A stretch of DNA of 64,000 nt from Sodalis sp. Psp (GCA_024648745.1 JAHCVB010000002.1:76885-140884); one strand, 5' to 3'; positions 18,366 to 29,880 are shown, counted from the first letter of the stretch. Notes: generated from the sequence alone by a model not told the origin. Program-made: numbers and translations.

Positions 18366-21182
18366 ATGCAGAAGAGAGCAATGAAGGTTTGGCTGGACTC
18401 CTCTTATCTGACAGGATCGAATCAGTCCTATATAGAGCAGCTCTACAAGGATTTTTTAATAGATTCTGACTCTGTCGATGCTAGTTGGAGTGTGATTTTT
18501 AAACAGCTATCGACTACAGGTATTAATCTTGATCAACTTTACTCCAAAACTCGGGAGTATTCCCGCCTCTTATCTTTATCTGAAAGAACTACATGCAATA
18601 CCGACTTGGTCAACGATCCGGATATCAATTCTAAGCAAGTAAAAGTCCTGCAGCTCATCGACGCTTTCCGCTTCTATGGGTATCAGCAGGCTAATTTAGA
18701 TCCTCTGGGATTGTGGAAACAGGAAGTTGTTCCTGATCTTAATCCTAATTTCCATAATCTTACCGAAGCCGATTTCCAGAAAACTTTTAACGTCGGTTCG
18801 TTCGCCATCGGCCGAAATACCATGAAGCTGGCGGATCTATATGAGGCGCTGAAAAAAACTTACTGTGGTTCCATTGGCACAGAATATATGCATATCAATA
18901 ATACTAAAGAAAAACACTGGATCCAGCAGCGTATAGAATCGTTGATAGGACAACCGAGTTTCATGCCTGAAGAGAAGAAACGTTTCCTGCGCGAGCTGAC
19001 TGCTGCAGAAGGGATTGAGCAGTATCTGGGGAGCAACTTCCCAGGAGCCAAGCGTTTTTCTCTGGAAGGAGGTGACGTGCTGATCCCGATGTTAAAAGAG
19101 ATGGTGCGCTATGCTGGCGGTAACGGTACGCGTGAAGTGGTGCTGGGTATGGCACATCGCGGCCGCTTAAATGTGTTGGTGAACGTGCTAGGCAAAAAGC
19201 CACAGGATCTATTCGATGAGTTTTCTGGTAAGCATAAAGAGCACCTGAGCAGCGGTGATGTAAAGTATCATCAGGGCTTTTTGTCCGACGTCGATACCGA
19301 TGGTGGGCTGGTACATCTAGCGCTGGCGTTCAACCCGTCACATCTGGAGATCGTTAGTTCGGTAGTAATGGGCTCAGTACGGGCACGCATCGACCGACTG
19401 GATGAACAGAACAGTAGAATGGTGTTGCCAATTACTCTGCACGGCGACGCCGCCATCAGCGGCCAGGGCGTGGTGCAGGAAATCCTGAATATGTCTAAAG
19501 CGCGCGCCTACGATGTAGGCGGGACAGTGCGTATAGTCATCAATAATCAGATTGGTTTCACCACTTCCAATCCCCACGACGCTCGTTCTACCCAGTATTG
19601 CACTGATATTACCAAAATGGTGCAGGCACCGATTTTCCACGTCAATGCCGACGATCCGGAAGCAGTGGCGTTCATCACCCATGTGGCACTGGATTTCCGA
19701 AACGCCTTCAAGCGCGACGTTATAATCGATTTGGTATGCTATCGCCGTCACGGCCATAACGAAGCTGATGAGCCGAGCGCTACTCAGCCACTGATGTACC
19801 AAACAATCAAGCAGCATCCCACTCTGCGTAAGACTTACGCCGCCAGCCTGAAGCGCGACGGCATCATTACTTTGGCGGACGCCGCTGAAATGGTTAATTT
19901 ATTCCGCAACGCACTGGATCAAGGCGAATGTGTGGTAAAAGAGTGTCGGCCTATGCATCGTGTGCATTCCTTCATCTGGCAGCGCCATCTCAGGCACAAC
20001 TGGGATGAAAATTACCCTGCCAAGGTGGAAAGTCAGCGTTTACGGGATCTGGCTCACCGTATCAGTGAGATACCTTCCAGCATAAAGATGCAGCCACGAG
20101 TGGCGAAAATTTATCACGATCGTGCCGCAATGGCACGTGGTGAAAAACCTTTTGATTGGGGTGGTGCCGAAACGTTAGCCTATGCCACACTGGTGGATAA
20201 AGGGATTTCTATACGACTATCTGGGGAAGATACCACGCGTGGAACATTTTTTCACCGTCACGCGGTGATTCATAACCAGAAAAACGGCTCCACCTACATC
20301 CCACTTGCTCATGTGCATAATAGACAGGGGAGTTTCCAGGTATGGGACTCGGTGCTGTCAGAAGAGGCGGTACTGGCGTTTGAATATGGTTATGCCATCA
20401 CTGAGCCGCGCACGCTGGTTATTTGGGAAGCGCAGTTTGGTGATTTCGCTAACGGTGCACAGGTAGTAATCGATCAGTTCATCAGTTCCGGTGAACAAAA
20501 ATGGGGACTTATGTGCGATCTAGTGATACTGCTGCCTCACGGCTACGAAGGGCAGGGTCCGGAACACTCTTCCGCCCGTTTAGAACGCTACCTCCAACTT
20601 TGCGCTGAACAAAATATACAAGTTTGTGTCCCATCTACCCCGGCACAAATATACCATATGTTACGGCGTCAAGCGCTGCGCAACATACGTCGACCTCTAA
20701 TCGTCATGTCACCTAAATCGTTGCTGCGCCATCCGTTGGTCACTTCCTCGTTTGATGAGCTGGCCAATGGCACTTTCCAGCCGGCCATCGGCGAAGTGGA
20801 CGATCTTGATCCACAAGGTATAAAACGCGTCGTGATGTGCTCTGGCAAAGTCTATTATGATTTGATAGATCAGCGACATAAAAATGAGCAGAAGAATATA
20901 GCTATTGTGCGTATTGAACAGCTCTATCCATTCCTGCTGCAAGCGGTACGAGGAGTGCTGGCTCCGTATGCGCATGTGCAGGATTTTGTCTGGTGCCAGG
21001 AGGAGCCGCAGAATCAGGGTGCCTGGTATTGCAGCCAGCACTATTTGCGCGAAGTCATCGCTACCGGAGCTACCTTGCATTATGTGGGCCGTCCGGCTTC
21101 CGCTTCATCTGCAGTAGGGTATTTATCTGTGCATCAGGCTGAGCAGAAAAATCTGGTTAATGATGCACTAAATGTTAGTTAA
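18366..21182 (+). CDS. sucA: 2-oxoglutarate dehydrogenase E1 component
   Basis: Thiamine-diphosphate-dependent decarboxylase of the 2-oxoglutarate dehydrogenase complex, 938 residues (E. coli 933). The N-terminus [15 protein letters not shown] fits the family's E2/E3-interacting segment. Conserved stretches include [21 protein letters not shown], the ThDP motif ending in [11 protein letters not shown] and [13 protein letters not shown]. The C-terminal transketolase-like domain has [13 protein letters not shown] and [19 protein letters not shown]. All are intact. It heads sucABCD and is cotranscribed with sdh in E. coli. The 181-bp gap shows no clear terminator. Confidence 0.97.
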   Translation: MQKRAMKVWLDSSYLTGSNQSYIEQLYKDFLIDSDSVDASWSVIFKQLSTTGINLDQLYSKTREYSRLLSLSERTTCNTDLVNDPDINSKQVKVLQLIDAFRFYGYQQANLDPLGLWKQEVVPDLNPNFHNLTEADFQKTFNVGSFAIGRNTMKLADLYEALKKTYCGSIGTEYMHINNTKEKHWIQQRIESLIGQPSFMPEEKKRFLRELTAAEGIEQYLGSNFPGAKRFSLEGGDVLIPMLKEMVRYAGGNGTREVVLGMAHRGRLNVLVNVLGKKPQDLFDEFSGKHKEHLSSGDVKYHQGFLSDVDTDGGLVHLALAFNPSHLEIVSSVVMGSVRARIDRLDEQNSRMVLPITLHGDAAISGQGVVQEILNMSKARAYDVGGTVRIVINNQIGFTTSNPHDARSTQYCTDITKMVQAPIFHVNADDPEAVAFITHVALDFRNAFKRDVIIDLVCYRRHGHNEADEPSATQPLMYQTIKQHPTLRKTYAASLKRDGIITLADAAEMVNLFRNALDQGECVVKECRPMHRVHSFIWQRHLRHNWDENYPAKVESQRLRDLAHRISEIPSSIKMQPRVAKIYHDRAAMARGEKPFDWGGAETLAYATLVDKGISIRLSGEDTTRGTFFHRHAVIHNQKNGSTYIPLAHVHNRQGSFQVWDSVLSEEAVLAFEYGYAITEPRTLVIWEAQFGDFANGAQVVIDQFISSGEQKWGLMCDLVILLPHGYEGQGPEHSSARLERYLQLCAEQNIQVCVPSTPAQIYHMLRRQALRNIRRPLIVMSPKSLLRHPLVTSSFDELANGTFQPAIGEVDDLDPQGIKRVVMCSGKVYYDLIDQRHKNEQKNIAIVRIEQLYPFLLQAVRGVLAPYAHVQDFVWCQEEPQNQGAWYCSQHYLREVIATGATLHYVGRPASASSAVGYLSVHQAEQKNLVNDALNVS

Positions 21183-21214
21183 CAATAAAGGATAAAAGAA
21201 TTAAGGATTGGAGA

Positions 21215-22393
21215 ATGAGTGTAGATATTCTGGTTCCTGATCTGCCTGAGTCAGTCACCAATGCTAGCGTTGCCATCTGGCATAAAAAGCTCGGTGAGAG
21301 CGTGCAGCGTGATGAAGTTCTGGTCGAGGTTGAGACCGACAAAGTAGTGCTAGAAGTGCCTGCACCGGAAGCCGGTGTTTTGGAAACTGTACTGGAAGAC
21401 GAAGGTGCTACCGTCATAGCGCGTCAAGTGTTGGGGCGACTGCGCCCAGACAGCAACATCACCAAAACGACGACAGAAAAATCCCACAGTCAGGAAGCTA
21501 CTTTAGTCCAGCGCCATTCGAGTCTGGAGAAAGAAATCAACGACACTCACAACCCAGTCATCCACCGCCTTATCGAAGAACATGATCTCAATCCTGGGGC
21601 TATTAAAGGCAGCAGCACGGAAGGGCGTATCACTCGTGAAGGCGTGAAAAAAAATCTGATCGGCCAGCAGAAAACTGAGACTGCGCTCGGTAACCGCAGT
21701 GAAAAACGCGTTCCAATGACCCATCTGCGCAAGCGTGTGGCGGAACGTCTTCTGGAAGCGAAAAATAACACTGCTATGCTGACTACTTTCAATGAAGTGA
21801 ACATGCAGCCGGTGATAGATCTGCGCAAACAGTACGGCGAGATGTTTGAAAAACGTCACTGTATTCGTCTGGGCTTCATGTCCTTCTACATTAAAGCAGT
21901 GCTAGAGGCGTTGAAACGCTTCCCGGAGGTGAATGCCTTTATCGACGGCGAAGATATGGTGTATCACAACTATTTTGACATTAACATAGCTGTGTCTACA
22001 CATCGTGGCCTAGTGACTCCGGTTCTGAAGGATATAGATGCTCTAAGTATGGCCGATATCGAGAAAAAAATCAAAGAACTGGTGATTAAGAGCCGCGACG
22101 GAAAACTAAAAGTCGAAGAGCTAACCGGGGGTAACTTCACGATTACCAATGGTGGAATTTTTGGATCGCTAGTGTCGACTCCTCTCATTAACCCGCCGCA
22201 GAGCGCAATCTTAGGCATGCATACCATTAAAGATAGACCGATGGCGATAGATGGACAGGTAATTATCCTGCCGATGATGTATCTTGCACTTTCCTATGAT
22301 CATCGGCTCATTGATGGAAAAGAATCCGTGAATTTCCTGGTTACGGTGAAAGAAATGCTGGAAGATCCAACTCGCTTGTTGCTGGATGTTTAG
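21215..22393 (+). CDS. sucB: Dihydrolipoyllysine succinyltransferase (E2)
   Basis: Core of the 2-oxoglutarate dehydrogenase complex. 392 residues against 405 in E. coli. The difference is mainly a shorter linker after the peripheral subunit-binding domain (about residues 145-170). The lipoyl domain is at 1-78 with the lipoylated lysine in ETDKVV (Lys43). The E3-binding segment follows at about 108-145, then the catalytic domain ending with SYDHRLIDG (catalytic His near 363). It lies 32 bases after sucA with a GGAGA ribosome site. It depends on E3 (lpd), which is not in this window. Confidence 0.96.
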   Translation: MSVDILVPDLPESVTNASVAIWHKKLGESVQRDEVLVEVETDKVVLEVPAPEAGVLETVLEDEGATVIARQVLGRLRPDSNITKTTTEKSHSQEATLVQRHSSLEKEINDTHNPVIHRLIEEHDLNPGAIKGSSTEGRITREGVKKNLIGQQKTETALGNRSEKRVPMTHLRKRVAERLLEAKNNTAMLTTFNEVNMQPVIDLRKQYGEMFEKRHCIRLGFMSFYIKAVLEALKRFPEVNAFIDGEDMVYHNYFDINIAVSTHRGLVTPVLKDIDALSMADIEKKIKELVIKSRDGKLKVEELTGGNFTITNGGIFGSLVSTPLINPPQSAILGMHTIKDRPMAIDGQVIILPMMYLALSYDHRLIDGKESVNFLVTVKEMLEDPTRLLLDV

Positions 22394-22489
22394 CTTATAG
22401 CTGCGACCAGAAATCAGCGATTTTGGTTCCAAATCACAGTGACGAGACGCTGGACCGCTGACATTTTCTGGCTTAAAGTTGGAAACAAC

Positions 22490-23656
22490 ATGAATTTACA
22501 TGAATATCAGGTGAAACAACTCCTTGCCCGGTACAGTCTACCTATCCCGATGGGTTACGTCTGCAACACATCATGTGAAGCTGAAGAGTCTGCCTTAAAA
22601 ATTAGTGCCGGTCCCTGGGTAATGAAATGCCAGGTACATGCTGGCGGCCGCGGTAAATCTGGCGGAGTAAAAGTAGTAAAATCGAAAGAGGAGATCCGCG
22701 ACTTCGCGGAACAGTGGCTGGGCAAGCGCCTGGTGACCTACCAGACGGATAACCAGGGACAGCCAGTCAATCAGATTTTGGTGGAAAGGGCCATCGACAT
22801 TGCTAAAGAGCTCTATCTAGGCGCGGTCATCGACCGCGGTACGCATCGCGTGGTATTTATGGCTTCCACTGAAGGTGGAGTGGAAATCGAAAAGGTAGCG
22901 GAAGAGATGCCTCACCTGATTCATAAAATAGCGCTTGATCCGCTGATTGGCCCACAATCCTATCAGGGCCGTGAACTAGCGTTTAAACTGGGCCTGAGTG
23001 GCAAGCAGGTCAATCAATTCAGCAAAATTTTTATGGGCCTGGCTACACTATTTCTCGAGCGAGATCTGGTGATGATAGAAATTAATCCGCTGGTGATCAC
23101 TAGTGCCAGCGATCTTATCTGTCTAGACAGTAAACTGAGCGCCGATGGTAATGCTTTGTTCCGTCATCCGGAGTTGAGAGAAATGCGTGACTATAGCCAA
23201 GAAAATGAGCGCGAAGCGCACGCCACGCAATGGGACCTGAACTATGTGGCTCTGAACGGCAATATTGGCTGTATGGTCAATGGGGCTGGTTTGGCAATGG
23301 GGACAATGGATATTATCAAATTGCACGGCGGTGAGCCAGCTAACTTCTTGGACATAGGTGGTAGCGTGACCAAAGAGTGTGTCGCCGAAGCGTTTAAGGT
23401 CATCCTGTCAGATGATAAGGTGAAAGCAGTGCTGATCAATATCTTCGGAGGTATCGTCCGCTGCGATCTGATCGCCGATGGCATTATCGACGCAGTTTCG
23501 GGGGTGGGCGTTAGCATTCCTGTCGTGGTACGTCTGGAAGGAAATAACGCCGAACTGGGCATCAAGCGTTTAGTTAACAGTGGGTTAAACATTATTGTTG
23601 CTACAAGTTTAGTCGACGCAGCTCAACAAGCTGCCGCTGTGGTGGAGGGTAAGTAA
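22490..23656 (+). CDS. sucC: Succinyl-CoA synthetase beta subunit
   Basis: ADP-forming succinyl-CoA synthetase, with SucD, does the substrate-level phosphorylation of the cycle. 388 residues from [12 protein letters not shown], identical in length to E. coli. An in-frame ATG 51 bases upstream adds non-homologous residues and is rejected. The ATP-grasp region ([13 protein letters not shown], about 45-57) and the late [12 protein letters not shown] loop are conserved. The stop codon shares one base with the sucD start. Confidence 0.96.
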   Translation: MNLHEYQVKQLLARYSLPIPMGYVCNTSCEAEESALKISAGPWVMKCQVHAGGRGKSGGVKVVKSKEEIRDFAEQWLGKRLVTYQTDNQGQPVNQILVERAIDIAKELYLGAVIDRGTHRVVFMASTEGGVEIEKVAEEMPHLIHKIALDPLIGPQSYQGRELAFKLGLSGKQVNQFSKIFMGLATLFLERDLVMIEINPLVITSASDLICLDSKLSADGNALFRHPELREMRDYSQENEREAHATQWDLNYVALNGNIGCMVNGAGLAMGTMDIIKLHGGEPANFLDIGGSVTKECVAEAFKVILSDDKVKAVLINIFGGIVRCDLIADGIIDAVSGVGVSIPVVVRLEGNNAELGIKRLVNSGLNIIVATSLVDAAQQAAAVVEGK

Positions 23657-24528
23657 TGTCAATTTTGATCGACAAAAACACTGAAGTTATTTGCCAGGGC
23701 TTTACTGGCAGTCAGGGCGCCTTCCACTCCAAACAAGCATTGGACTACGGCACCAAAATAGTTGGCGGCGTGACGCCCGGAAAAGGCGGTACAGAGCATC
23801 TCGGTCTACCGGTGTTTAACACCGTGCGTGAAGCGGTCGATAAAACCGGCGCTACAGTATCAGCTATCTACGTGCCGGCACCGTTTTGTAAAGATGCGAT
23901 ACTGGAGGCGATTGACGCCGGCATTAAGCTGATTATCTGCATTACTGAAGGGATTCCAACGCTTGATATGCTGATAGTGAAGGCTAAACTTGAACAGAGC
24001 GCAACACGCATGATTGGGCCGAACTGTCCGGGCGTAATCACTCCTGGCGAATGCAAAATCGGCATCATGCCAAGCCACATTCATCAACCTGGCCGCGTAG
24101 GCATCATTTCTCGCTCTGGTACCCTGACTTATGAAGCGGTGAAGCAAACCACCGATGCCGGCTTGGGCCAATCTAGCTGCGTGGGCATAGGAGGTGATCC
24201 GATCTCCGGATCTAACTTCATTGATATTCTGAAACTGTTGGAAGAAGATTTGCAGACTGAAGCCATCTTGATGATCGGCGAAATTGGCGGCAGTTCGGAA
24301 GACGACGCTGCTGCTTACATCAAGGATAACATCACCAAACCGGTTGTCGGTTACATCGCTGGAGTAACAGCACCAAAAGGCAAGCGTATGGGCCACGCCG
24401 GGGCGATTATCACCGGCGGCAAAGGCGCAGCTGACGAGAAGTTCGTCGCTCTGGAAGCTGCCGGCGTCAAAACTGTGCGCAATCTAGCGGATATCGGTGA
24501 AGCCTTACGGGGCATTCTGCTGAACTGA
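23656..24528 (+). CDS. sucD: Succinyl-CoA synthetase alpha subunit
   Basis: 290 residues (E. coli 289). The CoA-binding Rossmann domain includes GFTGSQG near residue 15, and [17 protein letters not shown] is intact. The phosphorylated histidine lies in MGHAGAI at about 247. It overlaps sucC by one base (TAATG). In E. coli the next conserved genes are cydABX-ybgE-ybgC and then tolQ. Here sucD is followed after only 199 bases by tolQ. Confidence 0.97.
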   Translation: MSILIDKNTEVICQGFTGSQGAFHSKQALDYGTKIVGGVTPGKGGTEHLGLPVFNTVREAVDKTGATVSAIYVPAPFCKDAILEAIDAGIKLIICITEGIPTLDMLIVKAKLEQSATRMIGPNCPGVITPGECKIGIMPSHIHQPGRVGIISRSGTLTYEAVKQTTDAGLGQSSCVGIGGDPISGSNFIDILKLLEEDLQTEAILMIGEIGGSSEDDAAAYIKDNITKPVVGYIAGVTAPKGKRMGHAGAIITGGKGAADEKFVALEAAGVKTVRNLADIGEALRGILLN

Positions 24529-24727
24529 GAAACCGCAAGCGCGTAAATAATGCTAATTATGCCGACAATGCTAACAGGTCCCTTGAAGTGGATCTGAGTG
24601 TTCACGATACAACATAATATTCTGAAAAGTGCTTAATATAAGGAGAATACCTTGATCTCATGTGTTGATTTACAGAAAACTAAAACTATTATTCTATCTT
24701 AAGTCTTTGTTTTTTTTGAGTTCAAGT
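24529..24727. other. Short junction replacing cydABX-ybgE-ybgC
   Basis: No trace of cytochrome bd oxidase genes or ybgC could be read in these 199 bases, which contain only an AT-rich leader before tolQ. The loss appears to be a clean deletion rather than decay in place, unlike most missing genes in this window. Confidence 0.5.
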
Positions 24728-25417
24728 GTGACTAGACAAATGAACATTTTTGATCTGTTCCTAAAAGCGAGCTTTCTGGTAAAACTGATTATACTGATTT
24801 TGATATGCTTTTCTATCGTATCGTGGGGGGTTATTATCCAGCGATTCTGTATCTTGACCTCCGCTACTCGCGAGACGGAAGAATTTGAAAATAAATTTTG
24901 GTCCGGCATTGAATTGTCCCATCTGTATCAGGAAAGTATGATGCGTTGTGATAGACTGAGTGGCTCCGAGCAAATTTTCTACGTTGGCTTTAAAGAATTC
25001 TCCCATTTGCACCATGTCAATGACTACGCCCCAGAGGCAGTGATAAAGGGGGTCTCACGAGCCATGTGTATCATGATGAACCGCGAGCTAGAGATTCTGG
25101 AAGCCTATATCCCTTTTTTAGGCACTGTCGGTTCCATTAGCCCATATATCGGCTTGTTTGGTACAGTATGGGGAATTATGCACGCCTTTATTGGATTAGG
25201 AGCGATCAAACAAGCCACATTGCAGATGGTTGCGCCGGGGATCGCTGAAGCATTAATCGCTACCGCCATTGGTTTGTTCGCTGCCATCCCCGCAATCATA
25301 GCCTTCAATTTCCTAAGCCTGCGGGTCAATAAGCTTGAGCAGAACTACAACAATTTTACTGAGGAGTTTATCTCCATCCTACACCGTCAGATCTTCGCTA
25401 GCAATAACACTAAGTAG
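24728..25417 (+). CDS. tolQ: Tol-Pal system proton channel subunit TolQ
   Basis: Inner-membrane protein that with TolR uses the proton gradient to energise TolA for outer-membrane constriction at division. 229 residues from a GTG start giving [12 protein letters not shown]. coli tolQ also begins GTG (MTDMNILDLF). An ATG four codons later is the alternative start. Three membrane helices are evident: about 17-40, 137-160 ([20 protein letters not shown]) and 170-195 ([20 protein letters not shown]), the last two lining the channel. Only the start codon choice is uncertain. Confidence 0.94.
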   Translation: MTRQMNIFDLFLKASFLVKLIILILICFSIVSWGVIIQRFCILTSATRETEEFENKFWSGIELSHLYQESMMRCDRLSGSEQIFYVGFKEFSHLHHVNDYAPEAVIKGVSRAMCIMMNRELEILEAYIPFLGTVGSISPYIGLFGTVWGIMHAFIGLGAIKQATLQMVAPGIAEALIATAIGLFAAIPAIIAFNFLSLRVNKLEQNYNNFTEEFISILHRQIFASNNTK

Positions 25418-25429
25418 GTATGGGGGATT

Positions 25430-25852
25430 ATGGCCAGAAAACGGGTGTGTAGAGACATTAAATCTGAGATTAACATTATCCCCTTGCTAGATGTGCTGCT
25501 AGTATTAATATTAATCTTTATGGCGACAGCGCCAATTATTACCCAGAGTGTCGAGGTGAATTTACCAGACGCCACTGATTTTAAAACCGTCGGCAAGGAC
25601 GATAATACGCCGGTGATTATCGAAGTTTCAGGTGTTGGTCAGTATAGTCTAGTGATCAATCATCATCGTCAGGGATCGCTGTCTCCCAAACAAGTGATTT
25701 CCGAGGCGCGCGCTCGTATCACCTCCAATTCAAAAACAGTGTTTCTAATAGGTGGCGCTAAAGACGTGCCTTATCGTGAGATCATCAAGGCGCTGGATTT
25801 ATTGCATCAGGCAGGTGTGAAGTCGGTCGGTTTGATGACGCAGCCTACCTGA
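25430..25852 (+). CDS. tolR: Tol-Pal system protein TolR
   Basis: 140 residues (E. coli 142). A single membrane helix at about 17-37 contains the proton-carrying aspartate in PLLDVLLVL. A periplasmic ExbD-like domain follows, ending AGVKSVGLMTQP. It starts 12 bases after tolQ. The N-terminal arginine-rich stretch is shorter than in E. coli (ARKRVCRDIKSEIN). Confidence 0.95.
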   Translation: MARKRVCRDIKSEINIIPLLDVLLVLILIFMATAPIITQSVEVNLPDATDFKTVGKDDNTPVIIEVSGVGQYSLVINHHRQGSLSPKQVISEARARITSNSKTVFLIGGAKDVPYREIIKALDLLHQAGVKSVGLMTQPT

Positions 25853-25905
25853 CGGTCAACTCATCAAAATCGCGCTACATCTAAAGTTTTTGGGAATCGA
25901 CTGTA

Positions 25906-26685
25906 TTGAAAGCTACCGCACAGAACGATAATCTTAAACGTGCCATTATTCTATCGATTGTACTGCATTGCATTCTGGTAGCCGTGTTAATTTGGAGCTC
26001 AATCCATCAGCTACAAGAGACCAGCTCTGGCAGCAATAGCTCATCTATTGATACTGTGATAGTTGATTCTAGTGCGATAGTGCAACAATATAACCGTCAG
26101 CAGCAGCGTGACAAACAAACTCAACAGCGGCTAAAAGTGCAACAGCGACAGCGGACTGCGCAGCAGAAAAAAAATGAAACTGCCACAGTTAAAAAACAGG
26201 CGGTGACGGCCGCCAAACAGACTGCCACCGAGAAAAAAAAACAAACTGCAATTAATACAGCACAGGCGATGGCTCAGAAAAAAACTGGGGCAGAAGCCAC
26301 CAGCAAACAGTCCGAAGAAGTGAACACTTTGTTAAGTGAGCTGACCGACGTCAAGAATGTGCTAAAAACTAGTAGTAAGCCAGTAAGTGCAGAAGACAGT
26401 AAGCAGAACAGTGCCATTAGTACGGAAATCAACGCCTATAAGACATTAATTAACAATGCAATTAAAAATAAATTTTATGATTATACTAATTATTTAGGTA
26501 AGACCTGCAATCTACGTATCAAACTAGGGCCTGACGGTATGTTAGTTTCGGTAAGTGCCGCTGGTGGCGATCCGGTGTTATGTCAAGCGGCAATCTCCGC
26601 AGCTAAAACGGCAAATATTCCCAGCCCACCCAGCTCGCAACTGTACGAAATTTTTAAAAATTCAACTCTTAAATTTGCACCTTAG
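25906..26685 (+). CDS. tolA: Tol-Pal system protein TolA with a strongly shortened central domain
   Basis: Links the inner-membrane TolQR motor to TolB-Pal. Only 259 residues against 421 in E. coli. Domain I (membrane helix, about 12-33, with the SxxxH-type motif SIVLH) and the C-terminal domain III are kept, the latter with FYDYTNYLGKTCNLRIKLGPDG and two cysteines. The long alanine/lysine-rich helical domain II is cut to about 100 residues and is rich in Gln/Lys/Thr. The apparent start is TTG at 25906. The preceding codon is GTA at the place where E. coli has its GTG start, so the ancestral start seems to have mutated and initiation moved one codon. Confidence 0.9.
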   Translation: MKATAQNDNLKRAIILSIVLHCILVAVLIWSSIHQLQETSSGSNSSSIDTVIVDSSAIVQQYNRQQQRDKQTQQRLKVQQRQRTAQQKKNETATVKKQAVTAAKQTATEKKKQTAINTAQAMAQKKTGAEATSKQSEEVNTLLSELTDVKNVLKTSSKPVSAEDSKQNSAISTEINAYKTLINNAIKNKFYDYTNYLGKTCNLRIKLGPDGMLVSVSAAGGDPVLCQAAISAAKTANIPSPPSSQLYEIFKNSTLKFAP

Positions 26686-26854
26686 TAAATCTGAGTATCA
26701 AGATGCAATATTTATTAAATAGTCTTGTTGAGGTTTAAGATCTGAACTGAGTTTCCTTTATGGAAAAATATGGTAAGGTATGATATTGTTTAACTAGGTA
26801 AATTTTCAATTTTAAAATTTCGCTTGGCGCTTTGTCGCCAGTTTGGAAGATAAA

Positions 26855-28147
26855 ATGAATCAGGCGTTTCGAATAGCGTTAAGTGTATTAATTTTATGGG
26901 TTTCCATTCTCCATGCAGAAGTAAGCATTCCAATTACCCAAGGAGTAGATACAGCACGGCCAATTGGGGTGGTTCCATTTAAATGGGCAGGACCAGGCGC
27001 CGCGCCTGAAGATATCGGCGGCATCGTCGCCGCCGACTTGCGTAACAGCGGTAAATTTAATCCGCTGGACACATCCCGTCTGTTGCTACGGCCAACCACT
27101 GCATCGGAGGTAGTTCCTGCAGCTTGGACAGCTCTTGGTATCGATTCTGTGATGGTGGGGCAGGTACAACCCAGTGCCAACGGCAGCTATGTTGTTTCCT
27201 ATCAACTAGTTGATACCTCTGGCAACCCGGGCGCGATCCTGGCACAAAACCAGTATAAAGTTGCACATAAATGGCTGCGCTACGCTGCCCATGCTGCCAG
27301 TGATGAGACCTTTGAAAAGTTGACTGGCATTAAAGGCGCATTTCGCACTCGCATAGCTTACGTGGCACAAACCAAAGGCAACCAGTATCCTTACGAATTG
27401 CGTATTGCAGACTACGACGGCTTTAACCAAGCTCTCGTGTACCGCTCACCGCAGCCACTAATGTCTCCGGCCTGGTCTCCAGATGGTAGCAAGCTTGCCT
27501 ATGTGACCTTTGAAAGCCGTCGTTCAGCTCTGGTGATTCAGAACCTGTATAGCGGCGCTATCCGCCAGGTCACAAGCTTCCCACAACATAACGGTGCGCC
27601 GTCTTTCTCTCCGGACGGCACTAAACTGGCCTTCGCCCTATCAAAGACTGGCAGCCTGAACTTGTATGTGATGGATTTAGGCTCAGGCCAGATTCGTCAG
27701 GTGACAGAAAATCGCAGTAATAACACGGAACCAACTTGGTTTCCAGACAGCCAAACACTGGCGTATACTTCCGATCAAGGTGGTCGTCCACAGGTTTACA
27801 AAATTAATATCAATGGCGGTACGCCACAGCGTTTATCATGGAACGGCTCTCAGAATCAGGATGCAAATGTTAGCTCTGACGGCCAATTCCTAGCTATGGT
27901 TAGCAGCAATAATGGCGTGCAACATATCGCCAAACTAAATCTGGAAACGGGATCCATGCAAGTATTGACAGACACGTTCCTGGATGAGACTCCTAGCGTC
28001 GCTCCCAATAGCACAATGATTATCTACAGCGCTTCCCAAGGGCCTGGTTCTGTGTTACAGCTAGTCTCTAGTGATGGTCGTTTTAAAACACGTCTTCCAG
28101 TAACCGATGAGCAGGTCAAATTCCCTGCATGGTCACCATATTTATGA
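26855..28147 (+). CDS. tolB: Tol-Pal system beta-propeller protein TolB
   Basis: Periplasmic protein that binds TolA and Pal. 430 residues, as in E. coli, when started at [10 protein letters not shown]. The upstream ATG at 26843 adds four residues. A signal peptide ends at LHA before EVSIPI. The N-terminal domain precedes a six-bladed propeller built of repeats such as [32 protein letters not shown] and [16 protein letters not shown]. All blades are intact. It is preceded by 169 bases of AT-rich spacer after tolA, long enough for its own promoter. Confidence 0.96.
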   Translation: MNQAFRIALSVLILWVSILHAEVSIPITQGVDTARPIGVVPFKWAGPGAAPEDIGGIVAADLRNSGKFNPLDTSRLLLRPTTASEVVPAAWTALGIDSVMVGQVQPSANGSYVVSYQLVDTSGNPGAILAQNQYKVAHKWLRYAAHAASDETFEKLTGIKGAFRTRIAYVAQTKGNQYPYELRIADYDGFNQALVYRSPQPLMSPAWSPDGSKLAYVTFESRRSALVIQNLYSGAIRQVTSFPQHNGAPSFSPDGTKLAFALSKTGSLNLYVMDLGSGQIRQVTENRSNNTEPTWFPDSQTLAYTSDQGGRPQVYKININGGTPQRLSWNGSQNQDANVSSDGQFLAMVSSNNGVQHIAKLNLETGSMQVLTDTFLDETPSVAPNSTMIIYSASQGPGSVLQLVSSDGRFKTRLPVTDEQVKFPAWSPYL

Positions 28148-28185
28148 TGTATGTGTAATTATTTAATTATAATGAGGAATATAAG

Positions 28186-28701
28186 ATGCTATTGAACAAA
28201 GTGCTGAAAGGGTTGATATTGTCGGTTCCAGTCGCGGCAATTACCGCATGTGGTTCTCACAAAAACTCCCACAATAGTGATGAATCTGCCATAGACGGCG
28301 GTGTCAGCTCTAGCGTAGATATGAGCAACAACATGCTTTCCGAGGAACAGGCACATTTGCAGATGCAAGAACTTCAGCGCAACAGTATCGTCTATTTCAA
28401 TTTGGATAAATATGATATCCGATTTGAATTTGCTCAGATGCTGGATGCGCACGCGAACTTCCTGCGTAGCAATCCGTCCTACAAAGTGATTGTTGAAGGT
28501 CATGCGGATGAGCGTGGTACGCCAGAATACAACATCGCCCTAGGTGAACGCCGTGCCAACTCTGTGAAAATGTACCTTCAGAGTAAAGGTGCCGCTGCCT
28601 ATCAGATTGCCATCGTATCTTATGGTAAAGAGAAACCGGCTGTACTAGGTCATGACGAAGCAGCTTATGCCAAAAACCGTCGTGCCGTACTGGTATACTA
28701 A
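28186..28701 (+). CDS. pal: Peptidoglycan-associated lipoprotein Pal
   Basis: Outer-membrane lipoprotein of 171 residues (E. coli 173). The lipobox AITAC places the lipid-modified Cys at position 22. The OmpA-like peptidoglycan-binding domain (about 65-171) contains [15 protein letters not shown] and LGERRAN, with the Asp and Arg that contact diaminopimelate. The ribosome site is ATGAGGAATATAAG. It follows tolB by 38 bases. Confidence 0.97.
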   Translation: MLLNKVLKGLILSVPVAAITACGSHKNSHNSDESAIDGGVSSSVDMSNNMLSEEQAHLQMQELQRNSIVYFNLDKYDIRFEFAQMLDAHANFLRSNPSYKVIVEGHADERGTPEYNIALGERRANSVKMYLQSKGAAAYQIAIVSYGKEKPAVLGHDEAAYAKNRRAVLVY

Positions 28702-28715
28702 GAGTTTTTCATGAC

Positions 28716-29477
28716 ATGGTCAGTAACTTCAGACCTTATCTATTAAATCTGTCGTTATTGATCGGCATAGCGGCGGTCCCTTGGTGGACCGCCACCGCCC
28801 AGGAAGTAATATCCGGCTCGGTAAAAGATAGGATCAATCAACTTGAGCGTATTTATAATTCATACAGCCAGCTTCTAATTCAACTTCAGCAGCAGCTCGC
28901 CGATAATCAGCACGATATTGATTTACTACGCGGTCAGGTTCAGGAAAATCAATATCAGTTATCTCAGGTCGTTAAGCGGCAGAAGCAAGTTTATCAACAG
29001 GTTAACGCCCTCTCCAATCAGCCGCATATGTCAGCCAACAGCGGAGGACAGAGTGTATCTCTGGCAACGGTTTCCTCGGGTACTACCCTCTTCAACAGCA
29101 TCGGAGATGCTGACGCTGAATACAACGAGGCGATGGCGCTGATGCTACAGAAAAAACAGTATGACCAGGCGATTGGTGTATTTCAGAATTTTGTTAAGCG
29201 TTATCCTGATTCGACCTATCAGCCAAATGCCAATTACTGGCTTGGTCAGCTGAATTACAACAAGGGTAAGAAAGAGGACGCAGCTTATTATTTTGCCCTG
29301 GTAGTGAAAAAGTATCCCAAATCATCTAAAGCCCCTGATGCTCTATTGAAGGTGGGTATCATCATGCAGGAAAAAGGCCAGAAAGATAAAGCTAGAGCTG
29401 TTTATCGGCAGATCGGTAAACTCTACCCTAGCGAGAATGCAGCTAAACAGGCGCAAAAACGGTTGGCGAAGTTATAA
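28716..29477 (+). CDS. cpoB: Cell division coordinator CpoB (YbgF)
   Basis: Periplasmic protein coordinating peptidoglycan synthesis by PBP1B with Tol-driven constriction. 253 residues (E. coli 263). A signal peptide ends around ATAQ. A trimerising coiled coil rich in Leu/Gln follows (about 37-95), then a variable linker, then TPR repeats from about 133, including QPNANYWLGQLNYNKGK. It lies 14 bases after pal and is the last gene of the tol cluster. Confidence 0.95.
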   Translation: MVSNFRPYLLNLSLLIGIAAVPWWTATAQEVISGSVKDRINQLERIYNSYSQLLIQLQQQLADNQHDIDLLRGQVQENQYQLSQVVKRQKQVYQQVNALSNQPHMSANSGGQSVSLATVSSGTTLFNSIGDADAEYNEAMALMLQKKQYDQAIGVFQNFVKRYPDSTYQPNANYWLGQLNYNKGKKEDAAYYFALVVKKYPKSSKAPDALLKVGIIMQEKGQKDKARAVYRQIGKLYPSENAAKQAQKRLAKL

Positions 29478-29805
29478 TACACCAAGCTTGAACAAGCTAA
29501 ATATCTTAATTGTTTATCCCGAACTTAATTATATTAAATTTTTAATAAATTATATAACTATGGTTCTATGCATAAAAAATTAAAATATATTGATCACCGA
29601 TAAACCCAAAAGTAAAAACTACAATACAAAATAACAAAGTTCCGAACTGAGAGGGGCCCATCGTAATTCAATTTTCTTCTCCAGTTAGATGGTAAACTAT
29701 ATTGAGATACTAAAAGCTTTGCAGACCGAAGAAAACCTGAAATGTGGCTGTAGTTCGTGACAACAGATGGAAAGAGTAATCCCAACACGGCGCAACCACA
29801 ACCTC

Positions 29806-29880
29806 GCTACTCATAGTGAGCGGTAACAACACGATCTCTTTCAAGATCGAAGTCACAATTAAATCCAGTATATAGCAGTG
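29806..29880 (+). pseudogene. Possible decayed tRNA-Lys after cpoB
   Basis: The strand GCGGTAACAACACGATCTC, followed by AGTCACAATTAAATCCAG, can be laid along E. coli tRNA-Lys with conserved spacing of D-arm, anticodon arm and TTC/AATCC T-arm, but stems are broken. E. coli carries the lysT-valT array at this exact place. A second, weaker trace lies near 29925-30005. Confidence 0.3.
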
